A stretch of DNA of 64,000 nt. Source: Companilactobacillus paralimentarius DSM 13238 = JCM 10415. GTDB taxonomy: Bacteria; Bacillota; Bacilli; Lactobacillales; Lactobacillaceae. Below, piece after piece: positions 36,637 through 45,056 of this stretch. The stretch spans positions 1 to 64,000 of the forward strand of contig NZ_AZES01000051.1 in NCBI RefSeq assembly GCF_001434985.1. Direction: 5' to 3'. The translations under genes and the position numbers were made by a program. Positions within the stretch are counted from its first letter, which is position 1; each line of letters starts with the position of its first letter. The notes beneath the pieces were generated by a model. It saw only the letters and a list, made by a program, of their open reading frames with translations, was not told where the DNA came from and did not search any database.

Positions 36637-38128
36637 CTAAGCCTCCTTTAATTGTTGAGTCACTTCTTGAGCTAGAAGTGTACGTTGAATTTTTCCAGTA
36701 GCATTCTTTGGTAATTGACTACTAAAGATATACTTTGTGGGACGTTCAACAGGTAATAACTGCTCATTTGCTAATTCATTCAACAATGCGAGTTGGTGTC
36801 GATGATCTTGACTGATTTCAGTTGGGACAATAACAGCAGTAACAGTCTCACCGTAGATTTTGTCAGGAACACCAATTACGGCCATTTCACGGACAAATTT
36901 CAAAACGTTAAGACAATCTTCAACGGCAAGCGGATTTACATTTTCACCACCACGGATAATCATTTCTTTGCTACGGCCAGAAATTTGGAGATAACCATCT
37001 TCATCCAAGGAACCCAGATCTCCGGTTAAAAGCCAACCATCATGGAAAGCTTCAGGTTGAGGATCGAGATAGTGTGTAATAATACTTTCACCTTTAATGG
37101 CAATTTCACCTACTTGACCGACAGCCATCTCTTCATAATTGGTACCGAGAATCTTTAATTCAGTACCAACTGGCAAACCAACACTATTTTGAAGAGGCCG
37201 GTCCAACGGATTTTGAGCGATTTGGCTAGCTGCTTCAGTCATACCGTAACTTTCAATTAAAGGAACGTTGAAACGACGATTGAATTCCTCGTGAGTACTA
37301 GGCAATAACGGTGCTGAAGCGGTTCTGAGAAATCTCAGATTGTTGTCAGTTGGTTGTTGGTCACGCTGTAGCAGAATGGCGATAATAGCTGGTGTGAGTG
37401 AGACCCAAGTTACCTTTTCACTACTGACTTCTTTCCAGAATAAGTGGGCACTGAATTTAGGACGGAAGAGTAACTGTCCATGAGATAGACGAGTAGCTAG
37501 GTTGGAGATAACCAAAGCATTGATATGAAACATTGGCATCAAGATAAAAGTGCTATCGTGACTAGTGAGTAACTCGCTATCAATGACGTGGAAAGCACCA
37601 GCTAAGAGTTGATGGTGTGTTAAACCGACCCGTTTAGGTTTCCCTGTTGTACCAGAAGTATGCATGATGATCATCATCGGGAGTTTCATTGAGATGTGCA
37701 ATGTGTTTGTTGCGGATAAAAATTTGTACTTCAGGTTCATGTAAAGTGGTTAAACGGGGTTGATTAGTAAAAGTATCTTTTAAGATAGATAGTTCTTTAA
37801 TATCTTCATTAAGAATAATTGCTGAATAATTATATTGATCTTCCAGTTCACTAATTTGAATTTCAGTAGAAACCGGATTAATGGGTTGTACAATAGCACC
37901 AATGTCCCAAAGACTTTGAATAACGATAGAGTAGGAAACCGAATTAGACAAAGCAACTAAGACGATATCGTTATGACCAATTCCTTTGTTTTGCCAATAG
38001 TTTTTCCAAACATTTTCTTCTAAGTTAAGTTGACTACCAGAGTACCAGTGCTGACCAGCATCTTGCATCAAAGGACGAGAAGAGCCAGCAATTAATTGTT
38101 GTTTTAATCTTTCTGTAAGTTCTGACAT
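36637..38128 (-). pseudogene. AMP-forming acyl ligase paralogue, frameshifted
   Basis: Two reading frames together make one adenylate-forming ligase, close to the intact gene at 30650-32167 (shared LTHxxL, MPMFHINA, ESYGMTEAASQIAQNP, TGDLGSLDEDGYLQI and KNATGKIQR). The N-terminal part runs from 38128 to a stop at 37634 and loses homology after NETPDDD. The C-terminal part regains it at MHTSGTTGKPKR. The break lies in a GAT/CAT-rich run at about 37663-37679, where the intact copy has about 11 more bases. No homopolymer is involved. This is first gene before the ssu-type permease. Confidence 0.83.
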
Positions 38129-38231
38129 AAGTAATACCAAGTCCTTTCACTTGTTTAATTGTTCGATTGAATAAACATAGTTTACAAGGAAGATAGAGAA
38201 GTAACTACTTAGTTTCGATAAGGTTTTTATA

Positions 38232-38361
38232 AGAAGATCTTAGAAAGAGGAGAGGATTCCACAGACTCGGAAATTTCAGGACTGTAGCAAACCGGAAGAA
38301 ATGGATCGGTGGAATCCATTTAAGCAGCATACTTGAGAAAAGTAGCCAGACCGAGAAGATC
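38232..38361. repeat. Composite hairpin repeat, copy F
   Basis: A core shared with copies A and B (ACTGTAGCAAACCGGAAG, 38281-38298) is enclosed by new inverted arms, GGATTCCAC (38254-38262) and GTGGAATCC (38309-38317). The 9-mer AGAAGATCT occurs on both sides (38232-38240, 38353-38361) and could be a target-site duplication. It lies in the 470-base gap upstream of the frameshifted ligase. Confidence 0.6.
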
Positions 38362-38385
38362 TAAATCAATAAAAAAATAGAACAC

Positions 38386-38545
38386 TGCCGTCCTCCGCAA
38401 AAAGAAAATTTGGCTGGAACGCCATGGGCCGACTTAGAGCTAATTATTTAATGGATCTCTGAGTTCAATCATTCTCTAAGCAATAAATCGCTAAGGAAAT
38501 CTCATAACTGAGCCAAATTTCTTGTTGCTCCAGACTAAATCCCGC
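38386..38545. repeat. Second intergenic hairpin element
   Basis: Perfect inverted arms AAATTTGGCT (38406-38415) and AGCCAAATTT (38511-38520) enclose 95 bases. Near one end is CCGTCCTCCGCAAAAAG, whose complement recurs at 29355-29373. No reading frame is convincing. It looks like a small non-autonomous element next to copy F of the other repeat. Confidence 0.5.
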
Positions 38546-38579
38546 TTTGTTTAGTAGCTACTGTAAAATCTAACCAATA

Positions 38580-38611
38580 AAAAAATCCAATCCCAGAAAG
38601 GATTAGATTTT
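38580..38611 (-). terminator. Terminator of two-component operon
   Basis: On the minus strand AATCTAATCC pairs with GGATTGGATT (one mismatch) and is followed by seven T. It lies at the histidine kinase stop. Confidence 0.75.
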
Positions 38612-39982
38612 ATCAAAAATAATTTTAAAAATACTACCGCGAGGATGATTATCCAAAACTTCAATAGTACCGTTATTCAATTTGACCAGTTGTGCCACAA
38701 TAGATAGTCCCAAACCACTACCCTTGATTTCGTTAGAATGAGAGGTATCAACCCGGTAGAATCTTTGGAAAATAAGTTTCTTCTGATCATCAGGAATACC
38801 CATACCAAGATCAGTAACCGATAATTCAACTTTATTATTAATATCCTTTAAACTTAAGTTAATAGGGGTATTGTCATCAGAATATTTATTGGCGTTGTCT
38901 AAAAGAGCTACAATAATTTGTTTCAAAGTATCAGAGTTTCCAGAGATATGTAAATTGGGATCAATATCTAAAATCATTTTGTGAGGGATCGAAGGTTCGT
39001 AGTGTTGGCCAATTTGTTCAGTGATCTCTGATAAGTTTTCATCCTGTAGAATAACCTTGGCTCGATCGGCTCGAGATAGGTGTAAGAGATTCTCAATTAA
39101 ATTCTGCATTCTTAAGGATTCCTCGTCAATGAAATCGAGTGATTCAGGAATGACTTCGGGATGTTTGTCACCATGACGTTTGATTAAATTGATATTGCCT
39201 CGAACTGCCGCAATTGGTGTACGCAATTCATGTGAGGCGTTGGAGACAAAGTCTTTTTCACGCTGTAATCGTTGATTTTGGGCAGTCAGTAATTCATTAA
39301 AAGCGTTACCTAACTCGTGAATTTCTTGTGGACTCTGTGGTACTTCTAAAGTAGGCTGATCAACTTCAGAATTTTTAGTCGTATTCTTAGTTTCTTTGAC
39401 TAATTGAATGGTAGGAGCACTTAATTTGGCGGCTAATTGATGTGCCCACCAGGTTCCAAAACCTAACGTAATGAAGACAACAATACTGATAATGATTATT
39501 AAGAGAATTAAACTATTGATCAATCGATTTAAACTGACCCAAATTTGATAAGTTGTATTAGAGTCCTTTTGTGAAAAGAATAAAAAGAATCCAAAACTTT
39601 TGACGTAAACAACATTTTTGCCAAAAATACTGAATTTCTTTTGAGCAATAAATTTCTTGGAAGCCGAGGAGGTCATAATAACTTGTCCCTCCCGGCCTGA
39701 TGTTGCAGTGATAGATGACTTATTAGTTTTGACTCTGATAACGGTATTTTGTTTGGAATGACGATTATTTTGATTATTCCAGTGGATAAAACTAGGAATA
39801 TCGTCAATGTTAGCTCGATTCAAACTCATCATTTGCCCTTGAGCCTCATGAACTGTCATCAGGGATTGTTGTACACCAACAATAATTAAGATTAAGGCAC
39901 TGATTGATAAAGTAATGATAATGACTAATTTCTTAATGCCGTTGTTAATTAGTTCTTGATAAGTGAGTTGCTTGTCATTCAT
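38603..39982 (-). CDS. Sensor histidine kinase (OmpR-type partner)
   Basis: The 459-residue kinase has an N-terminal helix (about 17-37), an extracytoplasmic sensor of about 115 residues, a second helix (about 155-178), a HAMP region, the H-box NASHELRTPIAAVRGN with its phosphorylated His, the N-box LLDNANKY, the G1 box DLGMGIPDD and G2 box GSGLGLSIV. It phosphorylates the response regulator just upstream, with which it overlaps by 4 bases (ATGA). Layout is like ArlS/CiaH-type kinases. The signal is unknown. Confidence 0.9.
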   Translation of the reverse strand: MNDKQLTYQELINNGIKKLVIIITLSISALILIIVGVQQSLMTVHEAQGQMMSLNRANIDDIPSFIHWNNQNNRHSKQNTVIRVKTNKSSITATSGREGQVIMTSSASKKFIAQKKFSIFGKNVVYVKSFGFFLFFSQKDSNTTYQIWVSLNRLINSLILLIIIISIVVFITLGFGTWWAHQLAAKLSAPTIQLVKETKNTTKNSEVDQPTLEVPQSPQEIHELGNAFNELLTAQNQRLQREKDFVSNASHELRTPIAAVRGNINLIKRHGDKHPEVIPESLDFIDEESLRMQNLIENLLHLSRADRAKVILQDENLSEITEQIGQHYEPSIPHKMILDIDPNLHISGNSDTLKQIIVALLDNANKYSDDNTPINLSLKDINNKVELSVTDLGMGIPDDQKKLIFQRFYRVDTSHSNEIKGSGLGLSIVAQLVKLNNGTIEVLDNHPRGSIFKIIFDKI

Positions 39983-40671
39983 TCTGTCACATCCTCAAGT
40001 GAGTAACCAACGCCTCTGATAGTTTGAATAAGAGGTTTATTTTTTTTGCCATCGATTTTACTTCGTAAGTAACCGACATAAACATCAACAACATTTTGTT
40101 GACCCAAGAAATCTTCACCCCAGACGTTATCAAGTAATTCGTCACGAGTGAAAACTTTGCCAATATGTTGAAGGAAGAATAGCAAAAGATCGTATTCACG
40201 TCTAGTTAGTTGAACAATTTCGTCACTTCGAGTTACTTGATGTGACTTAGTATTCAAAATCAAATCAGCAATTTGATAAGTTTGGTCAGGTTCTGATAGA
40301 TGTTCAGCACGTCTTTGAATAACGCGAACCCTTGCTAGTAATTCTTCGATTTCAAAAGGTTTGGTGATGTAGTCGTCAGCACCATTATCTAATCCGGCAA
40401 CTTTGTCACCAATGTAATCACGAGCCGTCATAACGATAACGGGAACCTGATCATGCTTTCTGATACGACGTAAAACTTCCATACCATCGAGTTTAGGTAA
40501 CATCCAATCTAAGAGAATCAGTAACAGGTCGTTTTGATGTTTTTCGTATAAGTCCATAGCTTCAGCACCGTCATTAGCGATAACTGTTTTAAAATCCTCA
40601 AATTGTAATTCTTTACTAACGTAACTCGAAAGACTACGTTCATCTTCAACAATTAAAATCGTGTTTTTCAT
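39979..40671 (-). CDS. OmpR-family response regulator
   Basis: The protein has a receiver domain with the phosphorylated Asp in LLDWMLPKLDG and the Lys in ITKPF, then a winged-helix effector domain (LTRREYDLLLFFLQHIGKVFTRDELLDNVWG, ending TIRGVGYSLED). I start it at the ATG at 40671, after GGGAG; an earlier in-frame start lies inside that site. It is first in the two-gene operon. Target genes are not shown. Confidence 0.9.
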   Translation of the reverse strand: MKNTILIVEDERSLSSYVSKELQFEDFKTVIANDGAEAMDLYEKHQNDLLLILLDWMLPKLDGMEVLRRIRKHDQVPVIVMTARDYIGDKVAGLDNGADDYITKPFEIEELLARVRVIQRRAEHLSEPDQTYQIADLILNTKSHQVTRSDEIVQLTRREYDLLLFFLQHIGKVFTRDELLDNVWGEDFLGQQNVVDVYVGYLRSKIDGKKNKPLIQTIRGVGYSLEDVTE

Positions 40672-40842
40672 TAACAAATCTCCCAAATAATTATTTAGTT
40701 TATTATAAACACCTTTTAATAAAGAAAGCTAAAAATTCCAATTGGTTAGTCTTTAACTTTACTGAGTGGTAAGAGAATATAGCATTTTTTTGAATCGGTT
40801 TATGTTACACTACCAATTGATCAGTTAAAAAGGATGACTTAA

Positions 40843-41274
40843 ATGGAAAAAGCAATTGAGATTCTCAAGAAGAATAACTACAAGGTAACTAAACAGAGAA
40901 CAGACTTAATTAGTTATCTGAAAAATTTTACAATTCATTACGTTGCCATCAACGATATTGCCAATTACATGCGCAATCTCTATCCTGGCATGAGCAATAA
41001 TACAATTTATCGTAATCTAAAAGAATTTGCGGATATTGGATTGGTTGAGTATCAGGAAAAAAATAAAACACTGGTAAAGTATCAATGTGATTTTGAACAC
41101 CGTCATCACCACCATTTTGTCTGTAAAAATTGTGGCCGGGTAACAGAGCTGAAGGCTTGTCCAATTGAATTTTTCACCGATCAATTACCAGGTTATACAG
41201 TTGAGGGGCATGCCATAGAAGTTTATGGATTGTGTGCTGACTGTACTAAGAAATTGGAGAAAAAAGAAGCATAA
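40843..41274 (+). CDS. Fur-family metal regulator, probably Zur
   Basis: The 143-residue protein has the Fur winged helix (VTKQRTDLISYL, NTIYRNLKEFADIGLVEY), the His-rich HRHHHHFVCKNCGRV site and the second CxxC in YGLCADCTK, which form the structural zinc site. It faces a Zn/Mn ABC importer operon whose promoter has a Zur/Fur-type box, so a zinc-sensing role (Zur) is likely. Mn or Fe sensing cannot be ruled out. Confidence 0.8.
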   Translation: MEKAIEILKKNNYKVTKQRTDLISYLKNFTIHYVAINDIANYMRNLYPGMSNNTIYRNLKEFADIGLVEYQEKNKTLVKYQCDFEHRHHHHFVCKNCGRVTELKACPIEFFTDQLPGYTVEGHAIEVYGLCADCTKKLEKKEA

Positions 41275-41309
41275 AGTAAACAGATTGTTATTCTAGTTTA
41301 GAAATTTAA

Positions 41310-41368
41310 AACAGCACTTATTTAGGATAAACGTAAATATATACGTTCCTAAATAAGTGCTGTTATTT
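41310..41368. terminator. Long bidirectional terminator hairpin
   Basis: The 18-bp arms AACAGCACTTATTTAGGA and TCCTAAATAAGTGCTGTT are perfect, with an inner ACGTA/TACGT pair. It lies between the convergent Zur gene and the metal importer operon. Confidence 0.85.
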
Positions 41369-41404
41369 TATTCCAAATATCACTCTGGAACCCTTAAATT
41401 ATAT

Positions 41405-42202
41405 TTAGTGGCTCAAGCGCCAGTTCTTATAACTTAGACCTAAGAAGTAAGCAATTACTTCAAAAGTTGAGATAAAGAAGGTTACGGGCCAGTTTGTTAT
41501 AAATGCCAAGTATAATCCTAACCAAACTCCGATTAATGAGAGTCCAACGGAAACAATAATCATTTTAGGTACCGAGTGAACTATATATTTAGCAGTAGCG
41601 GCTGGTAATGTTAATAGTACAAAGACTAATAATGAACCAACGATTTGTGCACCGATACTTACACTCAAAGCCAAGGTAATTAAGAAAGTAATTGAGAGTA
41701 ATTTAGTTTTAAGTCCAGCGGCTTGAGCACCAATGTGATCAAAAGAATCGAAGGATAGTGGCTTGTAAAAGATGATGAAGATCAAAATAACAAAGATGGC
41801 TAGAATCAGTAGTTGATGAACTTCTTTAGCACTGATACCAACGATACTTCCAAACAGGATATTTGTGGCATAACTGCTTGATTCAGAGGATAACGATAGA
41901 AAAAGAATTCCTAAACCTATAAACAATGAAGAAATAGCACTGATTGAAGCCTCACGACGGGATGACTCACTGCTTAAACTACCAACAGCAATTGAACTAA
42001 CTAGAGTGAAAAGGATCATTCCCGCTAAGGGAGAAATGCCGATTAAGATACCAAATGATGCTCCAGCAAAACCTATTTCTGACAATGTGTGAGAAAGAAA
42101 GGACATGTTTCTCGAAACTACGAAAACACCTACTAATCCGGCTGTTATTGCAATAAAAGTACTGGCAATAAAAGCCTCACGCATAAATTCATATCCAAAC
42201 AT
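41405..42202 (-). CDS. Metal ABC transporter permease (ZnuB/MntB type)
   Basis: The protein has eight or nine helices and the ABC-3 family marks MREAFIASTFIAITAGLVGVF, LSHTLSEIGFAGASFG and LLVFVLLTLPAATAKY. It is the membrane channel of a Zn or Mn importer. I start it at the ATG at 42202, after GGAGGG; an upstream in-frame start lies inside the ATPase gene. It is last in the operon. Confidence 0.88.
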   Translation of the reverse strand: MFGYEFMREAFIASTFIAITAGLVGVFVVSRNMSFLSHTLSEIGFAGASFGILIGISPLAGMILFTLVSSIAVGSLSSESSRREASISAISSLFIGLGILFLSLSSESSSYATNILFGSIVGISAKEVHQLLILAIFVILIFIIFYKPLSFDSFDHIGAQAAGLKTKLLSITFLITLALSVSIGAQIVGSLLVFVLLTLPAATAKYIVHSVPKMIIVSVGLSLIGVWLGLYLAFITNWPVTFFISTFEVIAYFLGLSYKNWRLSH

Positions 42203-42206
42203 AAAA

Positions 42207-42872
42207 TTATCCCTCCATCTCGAACATATCTTTAGAAACCTTTTGCACATCGATAGGTTCAATCGTCTTATTTTTAAAGAGAAGAGCCTTTTTAGTGTAT
42301 TTCTTTGTTAAATCATAATCATGAGTAATGAAAATGACAGTTATATGGTACTTATGGTTCAACTCTTGAACTAAATCCATCAGTTGGGTTTTGACTTCTA
42401 CATCTAAACTGGCTGTCGATTCATCCAAAATTAAGATTTTAGGATCATTCAATAGTGCTTGAGCCAGATAAGCTTTTTGTTTCTCACCACCAGAGGCCAA
42501 ACCTAATGGTCGATCCTTGATTTCCGTTAGACCAGTTCTTTTGAGAATAGTTTTAATTAAAAGATTGTTTTGACGGCGTTTTTCAGGATTTAGTGTTACT
42601 TTCAAATTCAAACGAATGAATTGTTCGATACTAAGTGGATAGTCAGAATCGACATTTCGGAATTGCGGAACGTAACCAATCGTTTGACTGGAAGTCTGAA
42701 TGGTACCGCTAGAAGGTTTTTCTAAACCAATAATTATTTTGACAAGGGTGGTCTTACCTGAACCATTAGGACCAACTAAGCTGATGAAATCACCATCGTT
42801 GATTTGAAAGTTTAAATTCTCAAAAACTAATTGATTACCGAATCTTTTTGATAAATTTTCTACTTTGATCAT
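42207..42872 (-). CDS. Metal ABC transporter ATPase
   Basis: The 221-residue ATPase has Walker A GPNGSGKTT, Q-loop YVPQFRNVD, signature LASGGEKQKAYLAQALL and Walker B ILILDEST. It lies 2 bases after the binding-protein stop and 4 bases before the permease start. It is typical of ZnuC/MntB-type metal importers. Confidence 0.9.
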   Translation of the reverse strand: MIKVENLSKRFGNQLVFENLNFQINDGDFISLVGPNGSGKTTLVKIIIGLEKPSSGTIQTSSQTIGYVPQFRNVDSDYPLSIEQFIRLNLKVTLNPEKRRQNNLLIKTILKRTGLTEIKDRPLGLASGGEKQKAYLAQALLNDPKILILDESTASLDVEVKTQLMDLVQELNHKYHITVIFITHDYDLTKKYTKKALLFKNKTIEPIDVQKVSKDMFEMEG

Positions 42873-42874
42873 AA

Positions 42875-43780
42875 TTATTTCTCACTTTGTAAAATTTTGT
42901 TGAGGTCCTTATATTGTGACAGCATCCACTGTTTGTAAGTTTTACCCTTAGGAAGGGTTTCTGTAACTTTTAGAACGGGAATATCATTAGCCTGAGCCTT
43001 TTTAACGAAATTATTGATAATTTTGCTGTCAGTCTGTGTGTTGAAAACTAAGAAGGCAATTTTTTTATTTTTAATACCTTGATTCATCTGTTTGATATTG
43101 GCTGGAGTAGGATCCGTGCCATTTTCAATAGCTTTTTCAAAAGATTTATTGGCAACTTTAAAGCCGATTGATTTAAGTGAATAATCGAAAACTGGTTCAC
43201 TGACATAAACATTTTTATTTTTGGAATTTTGTGACTTCTGACGCAATTTTGTTAATTCGTTTTGAACGGGTTGAAGTGAACTGATGTATTTCTGAGCATT
43301 ATCTTCAAAATAAGTTTTGTCATCAGGATCTTTTTTTGCTAATTCTTTGGCTAAATATTTAGCATACTTAGGCATGGTTTGTGGTTTGTACCAAATATGA
43401 GGATTGTCGCCGACTTTTTTGTTCATGACGTTTTCACCAATTTTGATGAAAGTACTATTGTCATTTTGATTTAGTTTGTTCATCCAAGAATCATAGCCTA
43501 GGCCGTTAGCAACAGTGATATCTGCATTGCTGACTTGCTTGGCTACATTAGTGGTTGGCTCATAATCATGAGGATCGATTGCAGGATTATTAATAATAGA
43601 AGTAACGGTTCCTTTATCTCCAACGACTGCTTTAGCAACTTCAGCGTAAAAATCAGTCGTGGTAACGATTTTAATTTTGGAATCGTTGGATTTAGTGGCG
43701 GTCTTATTTGAACAACCAGCTAAAACAAATAGAAAGATGAGAAGTAAGAAACTTAATAGGCGGTATTTTTTTAAATTCAT
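42875..43780 (-). CDS. Metal ABC transporter binding lipoprotein (Zn/Mn)
   Basis: The 301-residue protein has a lipoprotein signal (AGC lipobox, C23) and the cluster A-I fold: TTDFYAEVAKAVVGDKG, DPHDYEPT with a ligand His, NPHIWYKPQ with a second His, the SEPVFDYSLKSIG segment and an FNTQTD end. This fits Zn or Mn binding proteins. No His-rich loop is seen. It starts with AAGGAG, just downstream of a Zur-type box, and is first in the operon. Confidence 0.9.
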   Translation of the reverse strand: MNLKKYRLLSFLLLIFLFVLAGCSNKTATKSNDSKIKIVTTTDFYAEVAKAVVGDKGTVTSIINNPAIDPHDYEPTTNVAKQVSNADITVANGLGYDSWMNKLNQNDNSTFIKIGENVMNKKVGDNPHIWYKPQTMPKYAKYLAKELAKKDPDDKTYFEDNAQKYISSLQPVQNELTKLRQKSQNSKNKNVYVSEPVFDYSLKSIGFKVANKSFEKAIENGTDPTPANIKQMNQGIKNKKIAFLVFNTQTDSKIINNFVKKAQANDIPVLKVTETLPKGKTYKQWMLSQYKDLNKILQSEK

Positions 43781-43838
43781 TTTTAAACTCCTTAATGATA
43801 AATATTACTATTCAATCATAAATTAAGTGTCTTTAAAT

Positions 43839-43863
43839 GTAAATGATAATATTTATCATTTAC
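43839..43863 (-). promoter_or_regulatory. Zur/Fur-type operator
   Basis: GTAAATGATAA and TTATCATTTAC are perfect arms around TAT. The inner 15-mer TGATAATATTTATCA (43844-43858) is one base away from the classic 7-1-7 Fur/Zur box. A weaker partial copy lies nearer the gene (about 43794-43806). It sits 60 bases upstream of the metal importer operon. Confidence 0.75.
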
Positions 43864-43932
43864 GTCATTAACAAAAAATAATTATAAGCTCCTTATAGCA
43901 CAAAAAGGGATGCAATCCTAAAATTATGTACC

Positions 43933-43970
43933 AAAAAAGCCTGCCAATTCGTAATTCAACTGACAGACTT
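43933..43970 (-). terminator. Terminator after arsC
   Basis: On the minus strand AGTCTGTCA pairs with TGGCAGGCT (two G-U pairs) and is followed by six T. Confidence 0.7.
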
Positions 43971-43977
43971 CTTTTAT

Positions 43978-44400
43978 TTATTCAGAATATTTTTGAATGT
44001 TTTTAGCTAACTTGATTATCCTACTTTTGATGTCATCACGAGCGTCACGAAAATCCTCCATGACCTCGGCCTCATCACCAGTACTTTCAGCAGGATCATT
44101 GACGGGCCAATGTAACCAACGAGTTGACTGGGGAATAATGCATTTATCACGTGCTTCACCACAAAGTGTTATGACAAGATCAGCTTGATTCATAAAATCA
44201 TTATCGATTAATTTGGATGTTTGTTGTGAAATATCAACGCCATCTTCCGCCATAACTTTTACAGCTAATGGATTGAGACCACCGATACGGATACCAGCGC
44301 TTCTAACGTCCCATGTTGGCAAATATTTCTTAGCATAACCTTCAGCTATTTGACTCCGACAGGAGTTTCCGGAACAAAGAAAATATAATTTTTTATTCAT
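43978..44400 (-). CDS. arsC: Arsenate reductase, thioredoxin-coupled ArsC
   Basis: The 140-residue protein has the phosphatase-like loop CSGNSCRS (C9-S16) and the second cysteine pair C80 and C87 in LCGEARDKC. That is the three-Cys triad of pI258-type ArsC, which reduces arsenate with electrons from thioredoxin. No arsR, arsB or acr3 is adjacent. It overlaps the Fur-family gene upstream by 8 bases. A low-molecular-weight phosphatase is less likely because both extra cysteines are present. Confidence 0.87.
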   Translation of the reverse strand: MNKKLYFLCSGNSCRSQIAEGYAKKYLPTWDVRSAGIRIGGLNPLAVKVMAEDGVDISQQTSKLIDNDFMNQADLVITLCGEARDKCIIPQSTRWLHWPVNDPAESTGDEAEVMEDFRDARDDIKSRIIKLAKNIQKYSE

Positions 44401-44857
44401 TATTTTTTATTCCTAGTTTAATTTGACATTCAGGGCAGAGACCATAAACTTCCATATGATTACCAGAAATCATGTATCCGGAAATTTCAGCGGTCTTTTT
44501 TTCGAGCCCTTTTTCGGTGTCACTGAATCCTGGATACGTAACGTCTACAATACGTCCACAATTAGTACAAATAGCGTGGTAATGGGGTGTTCCGAAGTAA
44601 TCATAATGAGTACTTCCATCACCATTCTGAAGTTCCACGACTAAATGATGGTCAACGAAAGTATTGAGGGTATTATAAATCGTAGATGCCCCCATATTGG
44701 GTAATTCCTTACCTAAAGCATCACGAATTATTTCAACAGTAGGATGATTATGATGGCTAACTAAGTAGGCCAAGATAATGTGACGTTGGGGAGTAACCCG
44801 AAGCTTGTGATCCTTTAGGATTTGTAACGTTTCTTCCATTACGGCATTACTAGCCAT
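44393..44857 (-). CDS. Fur-family regulator, probably PerR-like
   Basis: The protein has the Fur fold (VTPQRHIILAYLVSHHNHPT, ASTIYNTLNTF) with the CTNCGRIVD and GLCPECQIKLG cysteine pairs for structural zinc. The HYHAICTNC segment carries the regulatory site. With an AGTAATTATATTACT palindrome upstream it resembles PerR. I start it at 44857, after AAGGAAG; an in-frame TTG at 44863 is too near the site. It overlaps arsC and is co-transcribed with it. Confidence 0.8.
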   Translation of the reverse strand: MASNAVMEETLQILKDHKLRVTPQRHIILAYLVSHHNHPTVEIIRDALGKELPNMGASTIYNTLNTFVDHHLVVELQNGDGSTHYDYFGTPHYHAICTNCGRIVDVTYPGFSDTEKGLEKKTAEISGYMISGNHMEVYGLCPECQIKLGIKNNE

Positions 44858-44892
44858 GAGCAATCTTCCTTTCTACTTGAGAATCATTACAA

Positions 44893-44907
44893 AGTAATTA
44901 TATTACT
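44893..44907 (-). promoter_or_regulatory. Putative PerR box
   Basis: AGTAATTATATTACT is a 6-3-6 perfect palindrome of the PerR/Fur kind. It lies just upstream of the Fur-like gene and could mediate autoregulation. Confidence 0.5.
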
Positions 44908-45056
44908 AAAGTTTGAAAAATGGCAATAATTTGAGTTTAATTGTGAAACCATTTTAATGACGTGAACAGTTTACTTTTCAGAAAATAAGAGGTATTATGT
45001 ACTCGTTAATAGATGAGAACCATTCCAATGTAATGAAAAATTAAGGAGTGAGTACC

